This document shows, in pieces, positions 53,854-63,198 of a stretch of DNA of 64,000 bases; within the stretch, counting starts at the first letter, position 1, and the number at the start of each line of letters is the position of its first letter. The stretch is taken from the NCBI GenBank assembly GCA_018136815.1, contig CM030931.1, forward strand, positions 3,584,111-3,648,110. Direction: 5' to 3'. The position numbers were made by a program, and so were the translations under genes. Under the pieces are notes generated by a model. The model ran no database searches. It was given only the letters and a program-made list of their open reading frames with translations, and was not told the DNA's origin. Source of the DNA: Isochrysis galbana (lineage: Eukaryota; Haptophyta; Isochrysidales; Isochrysidaceae).

Positions 53854-54295
53854 GCGAAATATTCCAGCGCGATGTGCGCTGGCGCTGTGAAATTTTAATT
53901 TGCCGTGTGCGCGATGCCAGACGTGCCGAAGGGGCGCGCCCGACCGCTTGCACGGCCGGGGCCGTGGTTGGTGCTACGAGTGGTGCCGTGGGCACCGAGG
54001 TCCCCCTTGGTACCCACGGCACCATTTCCTCCCTTTGTCACACAAGCATGGATTGCAAGGTTGCAGGAAGGTTGTGGTGAGTTCGTGCTGACAGCGCGGC
54101 TGGTGCGAGAGCGGGCGCCAGAACCACCGCGCTGGACCGCTAGCGCAGCTGGAGCCGTGGCTCGCATTGCCTCCTCCAAGTGGTGCCGTGGGCACTGATC
54201 GGTGCCTACGGCACCATTCCCTCTTTTTGCCTCGGAGTTTGGGTGTGTTGCCGGCTCGACAGGGATCTATCTCGCTAGCAGCCTGCCTGGCTTGA
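53854..54295 (+). CDS. Candidate small gene, 3' part, interrupted by hairpin introns
   Basis: Removing 53980-54046 and 54180-54237 joins segments 53854-53979, 54047-54179 and 54238-54295 into one open frame that ends at TGA 54293-54295. It reads EIFQRDVRWRCEILICRVRD, then TWIARLQEGCGEFVLTARLV, then NLGVLPARQGSISLAACLA, about 104 residues. The intron phases are 1 and 2, and the frame stays open across both joins. The upstream exon is not resolved: the short stretch before 53787 meets a TAG near 53768 unless another intron ends there. No family recognised. Confidence 0.35.
53980..54046 (+). repeat. Hairpin intron copy 2 (67 nt)
   Basis: GTGGTGCCGTGGGCACCGAG faces CTTGGTACCCACGGCACCAT; then a C/T tract and CACACAAG. 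Same length as copy 1. Confidence 0.6.
54180..54237 (+). repeat. Hairpin intron copy 3 (58 nt)
   Basis: GTGGTGCCGTGGGCACTGAT faces CGGTGCCTACGGCACCAT with almost no loop; then a C/T tract and CCTCGGAG. Confidence 0.6.
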
Positions 54296-54807
54296 CATAG
54301 TGCTAGAATGTCGCCGCGCTCGGCCCCAAACGTATGTTCCTTTGCTTTGCAAGCTTGGTGTTTTGTGTGCCAAAGGGCTCTAGCTGGATGGCCGTGGCCG
54401 CGTGGCTGATGCGGGCCAGAGCCCACGGCGCTTGGCTGCTAACTAACGCGGATGCAAGTCGTGCTGTGGGCGCGGCCCCGCTTGTGCTCATGACACCACT
54501 CCCTTAAAAAAAAATCTTCTTAAAAAACCCCGCTACGTGTGCGGCGTGAGGCAGTGTGCTTGTGTACCTCCCTACTACCCAACCTTAACCCCTTACAACC
54601 CCCTCCCCCTTCCCCAGTTCCCTCGTTAGCGGAGAAGCTGGTTCCGGGGAGGCCGCGCGCGCTGCTTCGGCCAGGAGTTGGAGAGAAGGGGGCGGGAGAC
54701 TGTGGCTCGTCCTTTGCTTTCGGTGTTAGCTTTGGTTATTCTCCCTTAAATAATTTAGATTCCTTTTTTGGTAACTGCTGTGATTCCTACCCAGAGATTT
54801 AGCTGCT

Positions 54808-57141
54808 TTAGGTGATGTGTCGTAGGTCTAGCCCCCTTGCCGCTTGCAAGAGGTCCTCCGACGTTCCCATGTTGAAATCCTTGTCCACCGTGTACAGCGG
54901 GCTTATCTTTCTCTTAATGTGTTTGTTGCTCGGGGCGCGTAACCCCATATTCTCCCGTTGTTTTTTTAGCCTCTGAAAGAAACCGACTTTCGCCGTTACT
55001 AACAGGTGATATCTCGTGAGGATCGCTCTTAAGATCGACCTGACGGACCTGCCGTCCGCGTTGCCATACTGAATGTTATAGAAGTCGGTTAGAATATACC
55101 TCCACGCCAAGATACCTAAGTATCCTGAGGAGGGGTGCGGTCTGTCCACCTGATAGCAGAAAAGACGTTGGGGTATTTCGGATCCCGGCTTAAGGCAAAT
55201 CCCTAAAAGTCCTTCTATGAATTCAAAGACCGGCTCCGTCGCGATACATGAGGCCAAGTGAGTGGAACTCTCGGGGGCTATGCCACAAAAGCGGCATGTC
55301 GGATCGTCGGCAAAACGGTTCGCCGTAGCTATTCTCCTATGTAGAATATGTTTAAAATGCAGATAGGAGTCCCTAGGTGTTAAAAAGTTATATTTGTACA
55401 GTTGCGATACTTGTTTCCACTTCCCCGAGAGGACCGGTAACCTTTTCTCCCATCTTAGTGTGGATTTTTGTGCTTTGGTTTTCCTCAAAGCGAGGAACGC
55501 TTTAGTCAAGACCCTGACACTCACATCCTCTAGCGTAGTTTGCGTGCCTTTTAGCGTGTACTCTTGAGGTATCGGATACGCTGTTTCCGCCGGGCCGTCG
55601 TACGCTCGTCCCCACTTCAGTGGGGTGAATAGCTCATTGGGCAATAGTTGCGGGCTGATCCGCTCGTGGATATGGGGCTCTCCCATAACATTAAGTTGGA
55701 CTTTGTGGTGATCGCCTTTTCGGCGCAGATAGAAGTTATGGTCTCTGTCCACTAGAATGTCACCTAGATCATGCGCGTCCGGATCTTCTTGAGGGACTAA
55801 CTCTTGCTCCTCCGGAGGAGGAGGCGGGGGCTTCGCTTGTTTTCTAAGAAGGTCCGTATAGTCAGATGTGGTATCTACTAGTCTTGATCTAGTCCATTCG
55901 GATATCTTTCCCCACGACTTAAGAAGGGGGGCTACTGAAATGTAATTTCCTCTATGGCGTATCCACCGTTCTCCGTCCGGCAAGTAAGCCGCGCATTCCT
56001 CTGTAGTGTATATGTCCCCCGTGTCCGGGTTAATCGTATTGTGTACGATAACCGTCTGAAGAGACTCCCATTTAGACCTATGTGAATGGTGAATCGCCGG
56101 AGGTTTGTGGAAAAGATCGTGCCATATCGGGGAGCCCAGGGTTCCTTCCCGTGTGTTTGTTTCCCTATGGAAGTTAATCCGTCTAAAGTTCTCGAGCGCA
56201 AGCTTCCAAAAAGCCGGGAGCGTGCTATTACCACGAATGCTAGCCGTGAGGCTCTTCACGTCGACCTTCGCGAAGACCGCCGCGCGCCCTAAGGGGGTGC
56301 GGCAGAACCATTGGTCTAAGACCGTTTTCCATTCCGCCGTTGACGGGTTTAGGTAGCGGGCTATCCATATCGCTTGAAGCGCTCGCGTGTGTTCGGCCAT
56401 GGGGAGTAGTCCGACACCCAATAGGGGCCCGTCTTCTCTCGTCCCCACTCTCGGGTACGCCGGAAGGGTTATCCATTTTATACCCTCGTGCGAGGAGCCT
56501 AACTCGTCCGCCTGTAGTCGGGGAGATCTATCCCATAGTATTGTTTGAACGTCAGAATCTATGGCCTCCATGAACCACGCCGGCGGGGTGGACGTGGACA
56601 GCCAATATTTCGGCGTCCCGTATATTATGAAGTTCACTAGTAGGGTCCTTCCATGAATGGAGAGACTCGTCATTCCCCTCTTTGTTGCGACTTTCTTTTT
56701 AAGCTTGGCGTATAGCTTCTCCCAGAAGGAGTCATTGTCTGTTCCTTCCCAGAATGGGACTCCTAGTATGGTCGCAAATTCGCCTTCGCCGAGCGTTTTA
56801 AGATAAGCTAGCGTCTCGGGGACCTGCGCTCCCGTAAGTGATCCCATTCGTATTAGTATGCTCTTGCTTTTGTTCACTTTAGCCCCGGTGGCGGTTCCAT
56901 AGCTTTCTAGAATGTGCATCGCCCTCTCCAATGACTCGAAGGAGTTTGCTAAAATTTGCGTGTCATCCGCAAACTGCGAAAGCCTCAACTCTCTAGGTCC
57001 TATCCTGATTCCTTTCATCTCCGGGTCGGCGTTTACTAGACGTGTTAGGCCTTCGGCCACTAGGAGAAAGGCTAGGGGCGATAGCGGGCATCCTTGGGGC
57101 ATGCCGCAATGTATCGTGAAGGGATTGCTGCGTCTGCTGAG
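54808..57141 (-). CDS. LINE ORF2, reverse transcriptase (second half) and C-terminal domain
   Basis: An open frame of about 777 codons without a start of its own. It begins at NPFTIHCGMPQGCPLSPLAF, a standard reverse transcriptase block, followed by the catalytic box FADDTQILANSFESLERAMH and the thumb-side block NKSKSILIRMG. The first catalytic Asp lies in the missing part, so the enzyme is inactive. The long C-terminal region ends with the zinc knuckle CRFCGIAPESSTHLASC (C-x2-C-x8-H-x3-C) and HPSSGYLGILAWRYILTDFY. Function in a complete copy would be target-primed reverse transcription in the nucleus. The frame is free of stops over 2.3 kb, so the copy is fairly young. Confidence 0.88.
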   Translation of the reverse strand, partial: LSRRSNPFTIHCGMPQGCPLSPLAFLLVAEGLTRLVNADPEMKGIRIGPRELRLSQFADDTQILANSFESLERAMHILESYGTATGAKVNKSKSILIRMGSLTGAQVPETLAYLKTLGEGEFATILGVPFWEGTDNDSFWEKLYAKLKKKVATKRGMTSLSIHGRTLLVNFIIYGTPKYWLSTSTPPAWFMEAIDSDVQTILWDRSPRLQADELGSSHEGIKWITLPAYPRVGTREDGPLLGVGLLPMAEHTRALQAIWIARYLNPSTAEWKTVLDQWFCRTPLGRAAVFAKVDVKSLTASIRGNSTLPAFWKLALENFRRINFHRETNTREGTLGSPIWHDLFHKPPAIHHSHRSKWESLQTVIVHNTINPDTGDIYTTEECAAYLPDGERWIRHRGNYISVAPLLKSWGKISEWTRSRLVDTTSDYTDLLRKQAKPPPPPPEEQELVPQEDPDAHDLGDILVDRDHNFYLRRKGDHHKVQLNVMGEPHIHERISPQLLPNELFTPLKWGRAYDGPAETAYPIPQEYTLKGTQTTLEDVSVRVLTKAFLALRKTKAQKSTLRWEKRLPVLSGKWKQVSQLYKYNFLTPRDSYLHFKHILHRRIATANRFADDPTCRFCGIAPESSTHLASCIATEPVFEFIEGLLGICLKPGSEIPQRLFCYQVDRPHPSSGYLGILAWRYILTDFYNIQYGNADGRSVRSILRAILTRYHLLVTAKVGFFQRLKKQRENMGLRAPSNKHIKRKISPLYTVDKDFNMGTSEDLLQAARGLDLRHIT

Positions 57142-58255
57142 TCGGCTAGCGCGCCATAGGTGACTCCAAATTCGTGCGGGACTCCCGAGAGTACTGTTTG
57201 AAGCTTGTCGCCGTAGGCGGCCTTGAATTGGTCGTGTGCGTCGTCATCGACGTAAAAAATCCAAGGGCCCTTTCGGCCCTTATCCATTCCGTCTGGAGTG
57301 GCGTCTAGGCCTTCTAGCCTAGAGAGTAGGAATTTCATGAATGTGGCTACATCTTCGCTTTTGATATCCTTCTTGTCATGCGCAGTGGGGGGCTGAACGC
57401 CGCGGCGTACCCTTTAAAGAATCCTTTGCATCCTTTGGGCCCAGCATGGACGCTTAGCTCCTTGATGTCGCCGCCTAATTCCTTGCAGTTGCGAATGGCG
57501 TAGTCCAACGGGTAAGGGTTGCCCTTGATGTTGAGTAAGATCTTGCGCGGAAAGTCGAAGGATGCGAATGAGCCCGTTTTTGGGGCGACGCACAGGTGGT
57601 AGACCTCTTTCTTGCCTTGCGTGACGACGATGCCCTCGGGGGTGACCACTTTGGTGCGCTCTTGGTTGCCTTGCAGGAAAATGAAGCCCTGATTCTCGAC
57701 CGCTTTCGACAAGGAGTTGATGGTGATGAGGTCCTTCATTTCGAACGTGTAGTTGCGTACAACCAGGTGCGCCGAGACGTCTTGGAATGCGGTCGCTAGG
57801 AGGGACCGTGAGGACGCCTGGGGCAACTCGAGCGCCTTGTCATTTTAGGTCTTGTACTTAATGTTGATGGGGGCCGGGATACCGATCATCTGGAAGCTTG
57901 TGACGTTTTTGAATGTGGCGCGGAATTGGTTGGCGCAGTCCGCTGTGACGAGAATTTCCCATGGGCCGGAGGCGCTCTTGGAGATGAATTCCGGCTCGAG
58001 GCTACAATGGACAATGGCGCCAAAGACTACTTCGTCCTTGACTTTGGCTTCCTTGTCCGTGGCTTCGAACACGATTACGATTTTCGACATGATCTCGAAT
58101 TCAGGAGGCTCCATTTCTTGGGAGTCCTCCATGTTGAGTGCGACCTGTGCGGTATTGTGGGGGAATTGGTTAGTGCTGCAGGGGAGATTGGGATGGCTGT
58201 GGCGCGTTGCGTTGCAGCGCTGCCGTGTCGTTTTCGTATGTGCGCGTGCGCCCAT
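57072..58255 (-). pseudogene. LINE ORF1-type region with a repeated module
   Basis: Three frames follow each other. 58132-57845 starts at MEDSQEMEPPEFEIMSKIVI and ends with GPWEILVTADCANQFRATFK and a stop. 57826-57347 contains VRNYTFEMKDLITINSLSKA, PLDYAIRNCKELGG and AGPKGCKGF; it matches ORF1 at 7594-7750. The third, in another frame from about 57408, has GPWIFYVDDDAHDQFKAAYG, a second version of the first module, and runs into the polymerase junction. A six-C run at 57389-57394 lies where the second and third frames would need to shift. The zinc knuckles seen at 7895-8115 are missing here. Confidence 0.65.
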
Positions 58256-58289
58256 GAGGGCTGTTCGTTGTATTCTGTTGTCACATGGG

Positions 58290-58588
58290 GCGGCCGACAG
58301 CCGGCGATCGGCCGACGCGGAACCTCCGTGTTTCTTATGGGGATTCGCCCGACATTCACGGCTTTGAATCCCTCACGCGCGCAATCCTCCCATTCTCCCA
58401 AAATAGACCTCCATGGGCCGGACAAGGTGGAGGAGTCACTCACCGACGCCATGGATTTTCGTGGGGTAGAGGGGGTTCGCGAGGGGGTGGGGGGGGGTCT
58501 GGGGGGGCAGGTAAGGGGTCCCTGGGGAATCCTTGGACACCCAGGAGGGAGGGAAAATAGTTGTTAAAAAAAGTGAGTGACCGGCCTA
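58290..58588 (+). repeat. Second copy of the right end of the 10232-14521 element
   Basis: CGATCGG, CGTGTTTCTTAT, ATTCACGGCTTTGAATCCC, CTCCCAAAATAG, GTCACTCACCGACGCCAT, GGAATCCTTGGACACCCAGG, GGAAAATAGTTGTTAAAA and GTGAGTGACCGGCCTA match 14215-14521 in order and orientation. The terminal repeat differs by one base (GGCC for GGGC). The left part of this copy is not found in the window. Confidence 0.8.
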
Positions 58589-59103
58589 GTGTGTGCATCA
58601 GCGGCCATCGGCTCAGTGCTAAGTGCAGGTGCCCATCTTCCTAGTTGCACAATTTTCTTGTTGTTGGTGTATGACTAGTGGCAAAAGCGGCACTTATATT
58701 GAGTTTTCATTATTAAAGATCGTTCAAGGCCAGGAGAGGAGAGGAGGGTGTCGGCGCGCTCCATCGCAACCAAGTATAACATATTTGCGCCGCGTCCCAC
58801 GGATAAGCGATCTATTGGTTGCACATTGAATTGGCCATTTTCCCATCCCAACAAATGCACACCGCTCGTCGTGCTGCACTCTCGATCTCGACCCTAATAT
58901 GCAGTCTCCGTTGTGATAGCAAATTCAGCGTCACCGATCTGCTCGCCGCGGTTGAATACCTTGAGACAATGCTTTGCTAAAGCAAATCGTACGGTTGACC
59001 TCTAAGAAGCGCCCACCATAACTGCGACTGATTGAATCAGTACCAAGTATGATGGAAGCCACGATGCGACGACGTGCCTTGCCGCTGTGTTGCAGCACCG
59101 CCT
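58589..59103. other. Intergenic, repeat fragments
   Basis: 58600-58660 (GGCCATCGGCTCAGTGC, GGTGCCCATCTTCC) resembles the inverse of 42135-42180. 58735-58785 resembles 43635-43685 (GGCGCGCTCCA, CAACCAAGTATAA). No gene recognised. Confidence 0.5.
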
Positions 59104-61137
59104 CTACGCATCCGGGTTCACCGTCGACGAAGCCCCCCCACGCTGGGGACGGGCCGAGGCCAGTTTTCTTTTCTTTTGCGACAGGAGCCTCCCTCTTCTC
59201 TGCGACAGAACCCTCCAGCTGGGATTCAATAGCTCCATGCGAATCGTCCTTCTCGGTTTCATCGTATCCGTCGTTTCTTGGTCTTGTTCCGGGACGATCA
59301 AGTGATGATACTTGTCATAGGAGAGCACATCCAGTTCATGGTGCTTTCGAATTAGGCGAGCAGCATCTTCAGCTCGCCGGAAAGCGATGACTGCAAAGTC
59401 GCGCGTTCCGCTGTAGGGCTCAGGCTCCCGGGCGAAAGAGGACTGAAACCAACGCAGAACGCGACTCACACGGCCGGCTGTAGCACGAGTCGCTTTCTCA
59501 TCACCTGCATCCTCGGCATCCTTCAGCGGACCATGCCGCAGAATCCCTTTCGCCTCCTCAGCCTTCCACAGGTAGACCGCGAGAACATCCTTTGAAGAAT
59601 TGGAAAACTTCTCAGTGTGCTCCTTGGCTGAGTTTGAGAGCGTTTCATCGCTGGCTTCCATCGGCCATAGCTGTTTGCACACTTTACCTCTCAGTTCCGC
59701 TTCGGCTCTCTTCCGCTCGCCGTCCTTCCATCTCACCGGACCAATCCACACTACATTGGTCGGCAACGAATCGAAGCGATGGTGCCGCCACCACCAGACG
59801 GCGAACCACGCAAAAAGGCCAAGACCGTGCAGCCCAAGGAATATTGAGCTCATGAGTACGAGATAGAAGGGCACCTGCGCCGTTCGCGAGTGTGGCAAAG
59901 CGAATAAGAAGTTCGTGTCTGGTGCCCGCCAAGCCACGTTGCCTTCCTCGATGGGCACCAGAAGTACCACCTCGTTCACTATTTCAACTGCTGCGAGCCC
60001 TTGAAGCAGGATAATAAGGAAGGCGACAACAAAGCAGAAGAGGACGTAGAAGTCGATGAGCGTCGCATATGAGATTGGTGGGAGCTTCTCGCTGATGACG
60101 TACTTGAAAGCCACCATGGCAAGTAACAGGGTGAGAGTCATGGAGCATCTGTCGGCAAACTCAGTGTACGGCGTCGCATACGAGACGAATAGGCAGGAGG
60201 TGATGATGAACAGTGGGGTGACGACATTCAGCACCCAATACGTCACGTGGCGTTGGACCAACATGGAGATGTTGAGGAGTGGGTAGGTCTGAAGCAGCGA
60301 TGTGATGTGCCACAGACGGGCGTGGTGAGCATATGGCCGGACATCGTGAATATGGCTACGCACTCGCACAAGTAGGCTGGTGTTACACACCTTATTCGAG
60401 CTTGACTCTGCAGGATCACTGCGGTCCTCCTTGAAGCGAAGCCGGTCAGAGAGAGAGTACTCGGACTGCTGCACGAAGGACTTCGTGTTGACAAACGATT
60501 TGTATCGAGAAGACTGGTTCTTGAAGAGATTGACGCGATACTTGGACTCCCTATCGACCTCCCAATAGGAGCAAAGCTCCATCGTCAGCGCCTGTACGTC
60601 CATGGGAAATTGGCGCAGCTCGAAGATTTCCTGGAACTTACCGGTGAAGTCCCATCGGAGGCAAACAATCGGATGTTCCTCGCCTTTAACCGCGTACAAC
60701 GTGTACCACTGTCTGGAGTTGGTCATCTCGACGCAGTTGCGGAATGCGAGTCGCGGCGCAAAGAAGTCGCAATCCTCAAAACCGCTCGACTCCTCGAAGC
60801 CTTTGAGGGGCTTGAATCGTAGACAGCCCGTAAGCTGGTCGGTCTCGGTGCTGTTCTCCTGAACCGGCGTGAGGTTGTCTGCCGCCCACGCACTCGTCAG
60901 CGCCTTCTCGTCCGGCAGTGCCCGGGGTGTGTGCTTGCGGAGGTGTGTGACAATGTCTGGGTCGACCCACGAGGCCTCCATCCTCAGATCTGCAGTGAAG
61001 GTCTGACCCTGCAGCGAGACTTCGATGAGTCTGCCGATGGAGAGGCGCACTCGGACGTCCATTTTCACTTGGCTGCAAGTCTCGGCGTGGGGCGGGAGCG
61101 GTGCCCCCACTTGGGCAGCCTGTGCAGCGTCTGCCAT
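59104..61137 (-). CDS. Pentameric ligand-gated ion channel (cys-loop superfamily)
   Basis: A single-exon protein of 677 residues from the Met at 61137. Residues about 22-295 are an extracellular ligand-binding domain: TADLRMEASWVDPDI (compare the WxDxxL block), and ELRQFPMDVQALTMELCSYW, the FPxDxQ loop. The first cysteine of the classical loop and its partner are absent (Ala183 stands at the usual Cys), so it is a Pro-loop member. Four membrane helices follow: M1 VTYWVLNVVTPLFIITSCLF (298-317), M2 from DRCSMTLTLLLAMVAFKYVI (329-348) ending in the hallmark LPPISYATLIDFY, M3 about 362-384, M4 FYLVLMSSIFLGLHGLGLFA (424-443). The M3-M4 loop is short. A tail of about 225 hydrophilic residues after M4 is unusual. 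No signal peptide is seen at this Met; the frame is open to 61422 through a Leu-Ser repeat. Confidence 0.88.
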   Translation of the reverse strand: MADAAQAAQVGAPLPPHAETCSQVKMDVRVRLSIGRLIEVSLQGQTFTADLRMEASWVDPDIVTHLRKHTPRALPDEKALTSAWAADNLTPVQENSTETDQLTGCLRFKPLKGFEESSGFEDCDFFAPRLAFRNCVEMTNSRQWYTLYAVKGEEHPIVCLRWDFTGKFQEIFELRQFPMDVQALTMELCSYWEVDRESKYRVNLFKNQSSRYKSFVNTKSFVQQSEYSLSDRLRFKEDRSDPAESSSNKVCNTSLLVRVRSHIHDVRPYAHHARLWHITSLLQTYPLLNISMLVQRHVTYWVLNVVTPLFIITSCLFVSYATPYTEFADRCSMTLTLLLAMVAFKYVISEKLPPISYATLIDFYVLFCFVVAFLIILLQGLAAVEIVNEVVLLVPIEEGNVAWRAPDTNFLFALPHSRTAQVPFYLVLMSSIFLGLHGLGLFAWFAVWWWRHHRFDSLPTNVVWIGPVRWKDGERKRAEAELRGKVCKQLWPMEASDETLSNSAKEHTEKFSNSSKDVLAVYLWKAEEAKGILRHGPLKDAEDAGDEKATRATAGRVSRVLRWFQSSFAREPEPYSGTRDFAVIAFRRAEDAARLIRKHHELDVLSYDKYHHLIVPEQDQETTDTMKPRRTIRMELLNPSWRVLSQRRGRLLSQKKRKLASARPQRGGASSTVNPDA

Positions 61138-61202
61138 CGGTGGGGCAGTGGAGCTCTCGAAAAAGGGAAGGGAAGAGAGGGGTGAGGCAGGCGGAGAGAA
61201 GA

Positions 61203-61243
61203 GGGAGAAGAGAGAGATAGAGAGAGAGGGCGAGAGAGAGAGA

Positions 61244-61334
<91 letters not shown>
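61203..61334 (+). repeat. (GA)n microsatellite upstream of the channel gene
   Basis: About 130 bases of GA with GGGC interruptions; CT on the gene's strand, starting 66 bases before its start codon. A run of 22 G lies at 61430-61451. Confidence 0.96.
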
Positions 61335-61337
<3 letters not shown>

Positions 61338-62858
61338 CCGCACTCTCCCTCTCTCTTCGAGTTCTCCTCAAGATAAAAAGTACAAAATCTGAGGAAACTC
61401 GCGAAGTGTGGCGCTGTGGCACTTATTTGGGGGGGGGGGGGGGGGGGGGGGGAAGAAGAGGAGAAGAGAAGAGGGAGAGATTCTTGGTCTTCTCCTACCA
61501 TTTCCACTTCTTTTTGATTCCAGCGGCCGCAGGCGCGGGTCGCAGACCCACCAGCACATATAGTACTTTATGACCTCCCGCTCTTCTTCTCTAAAGTAGA
61601 CGCCGCCCGTCGTGCTTAGGTCTCTCTCTCTCAACTCTCAACGCTCGTATCGAGATAGGAGTTATTAAAGTACGCCATTCGTCTGGAGAGGATTTTTACA
61701 TTTTTACATCATAAGGTTCTCGTTAGGTTTAAGGTGGCAATAACGCTTCACGGCCTAGTTGGGCTGTAAGTACTGATATTAGTACTGATGCATTAGTATT
61801 AGCTCCCCAGGAGCTGATATACTGATGTTAGTGCCTAGGCTGCCAGTTCAAAAATAAAACTGAAAACAAAACTCCGGAGCGGGAACGAGCCCCCGCGAAC
61901 AAGCGCGGAGGCGCGCCAGCCCGCTCCCTCCCCCCGCCTATCTCTCCTGCTAGCTGCCCACCCCCCACCACCTTGGCCTCTTGGCCTCTTCACATGCACC
62001 TGTGCCAACTCGTGCTCTCTGTTTGTTTGCGCTGCCCTCCCCTTTGCGCGCGCGCCACGCGCTGCGCGCTGCACGCTGAACACCCCCCAGTAAGTATAAG
62101 TACAATAATAGCGATACTAGATAACACAGTGTGAGGTTCTGGTGCCGAAAGGTGACAATAAGGGCTCGCTCCAGCGGCTATCTCCCCGGGTTCCGGGGAC
62201 TTAGCCGCTGCAGCGGCCGCGGAGGCCCGCCGCGCGCCGCTCCCCTCCCCCCCCTTCCCCCACTCCTCTCTGGCAGCCCAGCTTGCCACAGGGGTGTACT
62301 CGCGCGGCCAACACCAATGGTAAGCCCCCCCACGCTGCCTGCCGCGATGTGCCCCTTCACGCTCGCCGCGCTCACCTCCAGGTCGTTCTCGCACTCCCCC
62401 CCCTTCGCAGCGCGCAGACGAGCGCCAGAAGCCAGGTGCGAGCAGCGCGCGCGCAGCGCGAGCCCCCCGCCCGGCCTTGGCCTGGGTGTGCCATACCCAG
62501 CACCTGACCCCGCCCCAGCCCACACCCGCCTCGCAGCAAGCTTCCCTGGCTGAAAAGTCAGAGTTGGCGTCTCTCTCGGCAGGCGCGGCCGGTCAGCAGA
62601 TCGGCTACAGGGCTCGAAGGGGTCGAATTGGGGGGGCAGTGCGCGTGTGTATTCGTAAGATATGTGTATGGACTGTCTGTGCGCCGCATGGCGACGCGCA
62701 GGCAGTCCATATGTGCGCGTCTAGAGCCTGATTTCTAGTGTGTGTGGCATGTTTGAAAGGGCGCTGGGGGCACCATTCGTAACATAATTTAATGATATGT
62801 TTATGATAAATAAATCGATCTATCGTAGAGTTGTCAAATCACTTGTCGGTGAACGACA
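61335..62858. other. Intergenic, no gene recognised
   Basis: 61765-61830 repeats ACTGATATTAGTACTGATGC-type words. 62170-62520 is GC-rich with conflicting Ala/Arg frames. ACAGACAGTCCATACACATA-type inverse words lie at 62658-62712 (TGTGTATGGACTGTCTGT and GGCAGTCCATATGTG). Confidence 0.45.
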
Positions 62859-62985
62859 GAAAAAAAAAAACCTTTTAATATTCTCGCCTCCCCCGTGGCA
62901 CTGACTCGCATATTCGTAGCCACGCCCCCTTCCCTTCCTCACCCTCATTCCCCGCCTTGCGGCAACTCCCCTCGTGCTCTACTTA
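62859..62985 (-). repeat. 3' tail of LINE family 2
   Basis: AAAAAAAAAACCTTTTAATA, TTCTCGCCTCCCCCGTGGCA, CGTAGCCACGCCC and CCTTGCGGCAACTCCCC, as at 26796-26935. It lies downstream of the ORF2 end at 63199 in the right orientation to be that element's tail. Confidence 0.8.
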
Positions 62986-63034
62986 GGGGCTCGGGATATG
63001 TGGGGGGTCCGAGCGGAGCTGTGTGCACTTGTCC

Positions 63035-63092
63035 TCAGCGGCGTGTTCTCCGCTCCCTCCTGTGCCACTGAGTGACCCGTTTGTTTTTATAG
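63035..63092 (+). repeat. Short tail repeat, second copy of 28123-28178
   Basis: CAGCGGCGTGTTCTCCGCTC and CCTGTGCCACTGAGTGACCC then GTTTGTTTTTA; plus-strand orientation, so it was inserted into the 3' UTR of the minus-strand LINE. Confidence 0.6.
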
Positions 63093-63198
63093 TTGTTCCA
63101 TGGCCCCTTGGCTTAATGTGCGCGGCGTTCCTCTTAGATAACCTATAGTGATCGATCGCGTTCTTAGATGGTAAGTTTCCCCGGGCCGACGCTTCATG

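Larger units (their letters stand above)
54505..58255 (-). mobile_element. APE-type LINE (family 1), rearranged copy
   Basis: On the minus strand it runs from ORF1-type frames (58255-57072) straight into the middle of the reverse transcriptase (57141) and on to the ORF2 end at 54808, a 300-base 3' UTR, and the shared tail ending in a T run at 54505. The endonuclease and the first half of the reverse transcriptase are missing, lost at a junction near 57140. The 3' tail and ORF2 C-terminus match 7567-10045. Its 5' side abuts the transposon-end copy at 58290-58588. Confidence 0.85.

Noticed and set aside
62131-62553. Ala/Arg/Pro-rich frames at 62.1-62.5 kb
   Set aside because: Three overlapping frames on both strands with equal composition and no motif; typical of GC-rich non-coding DNA.
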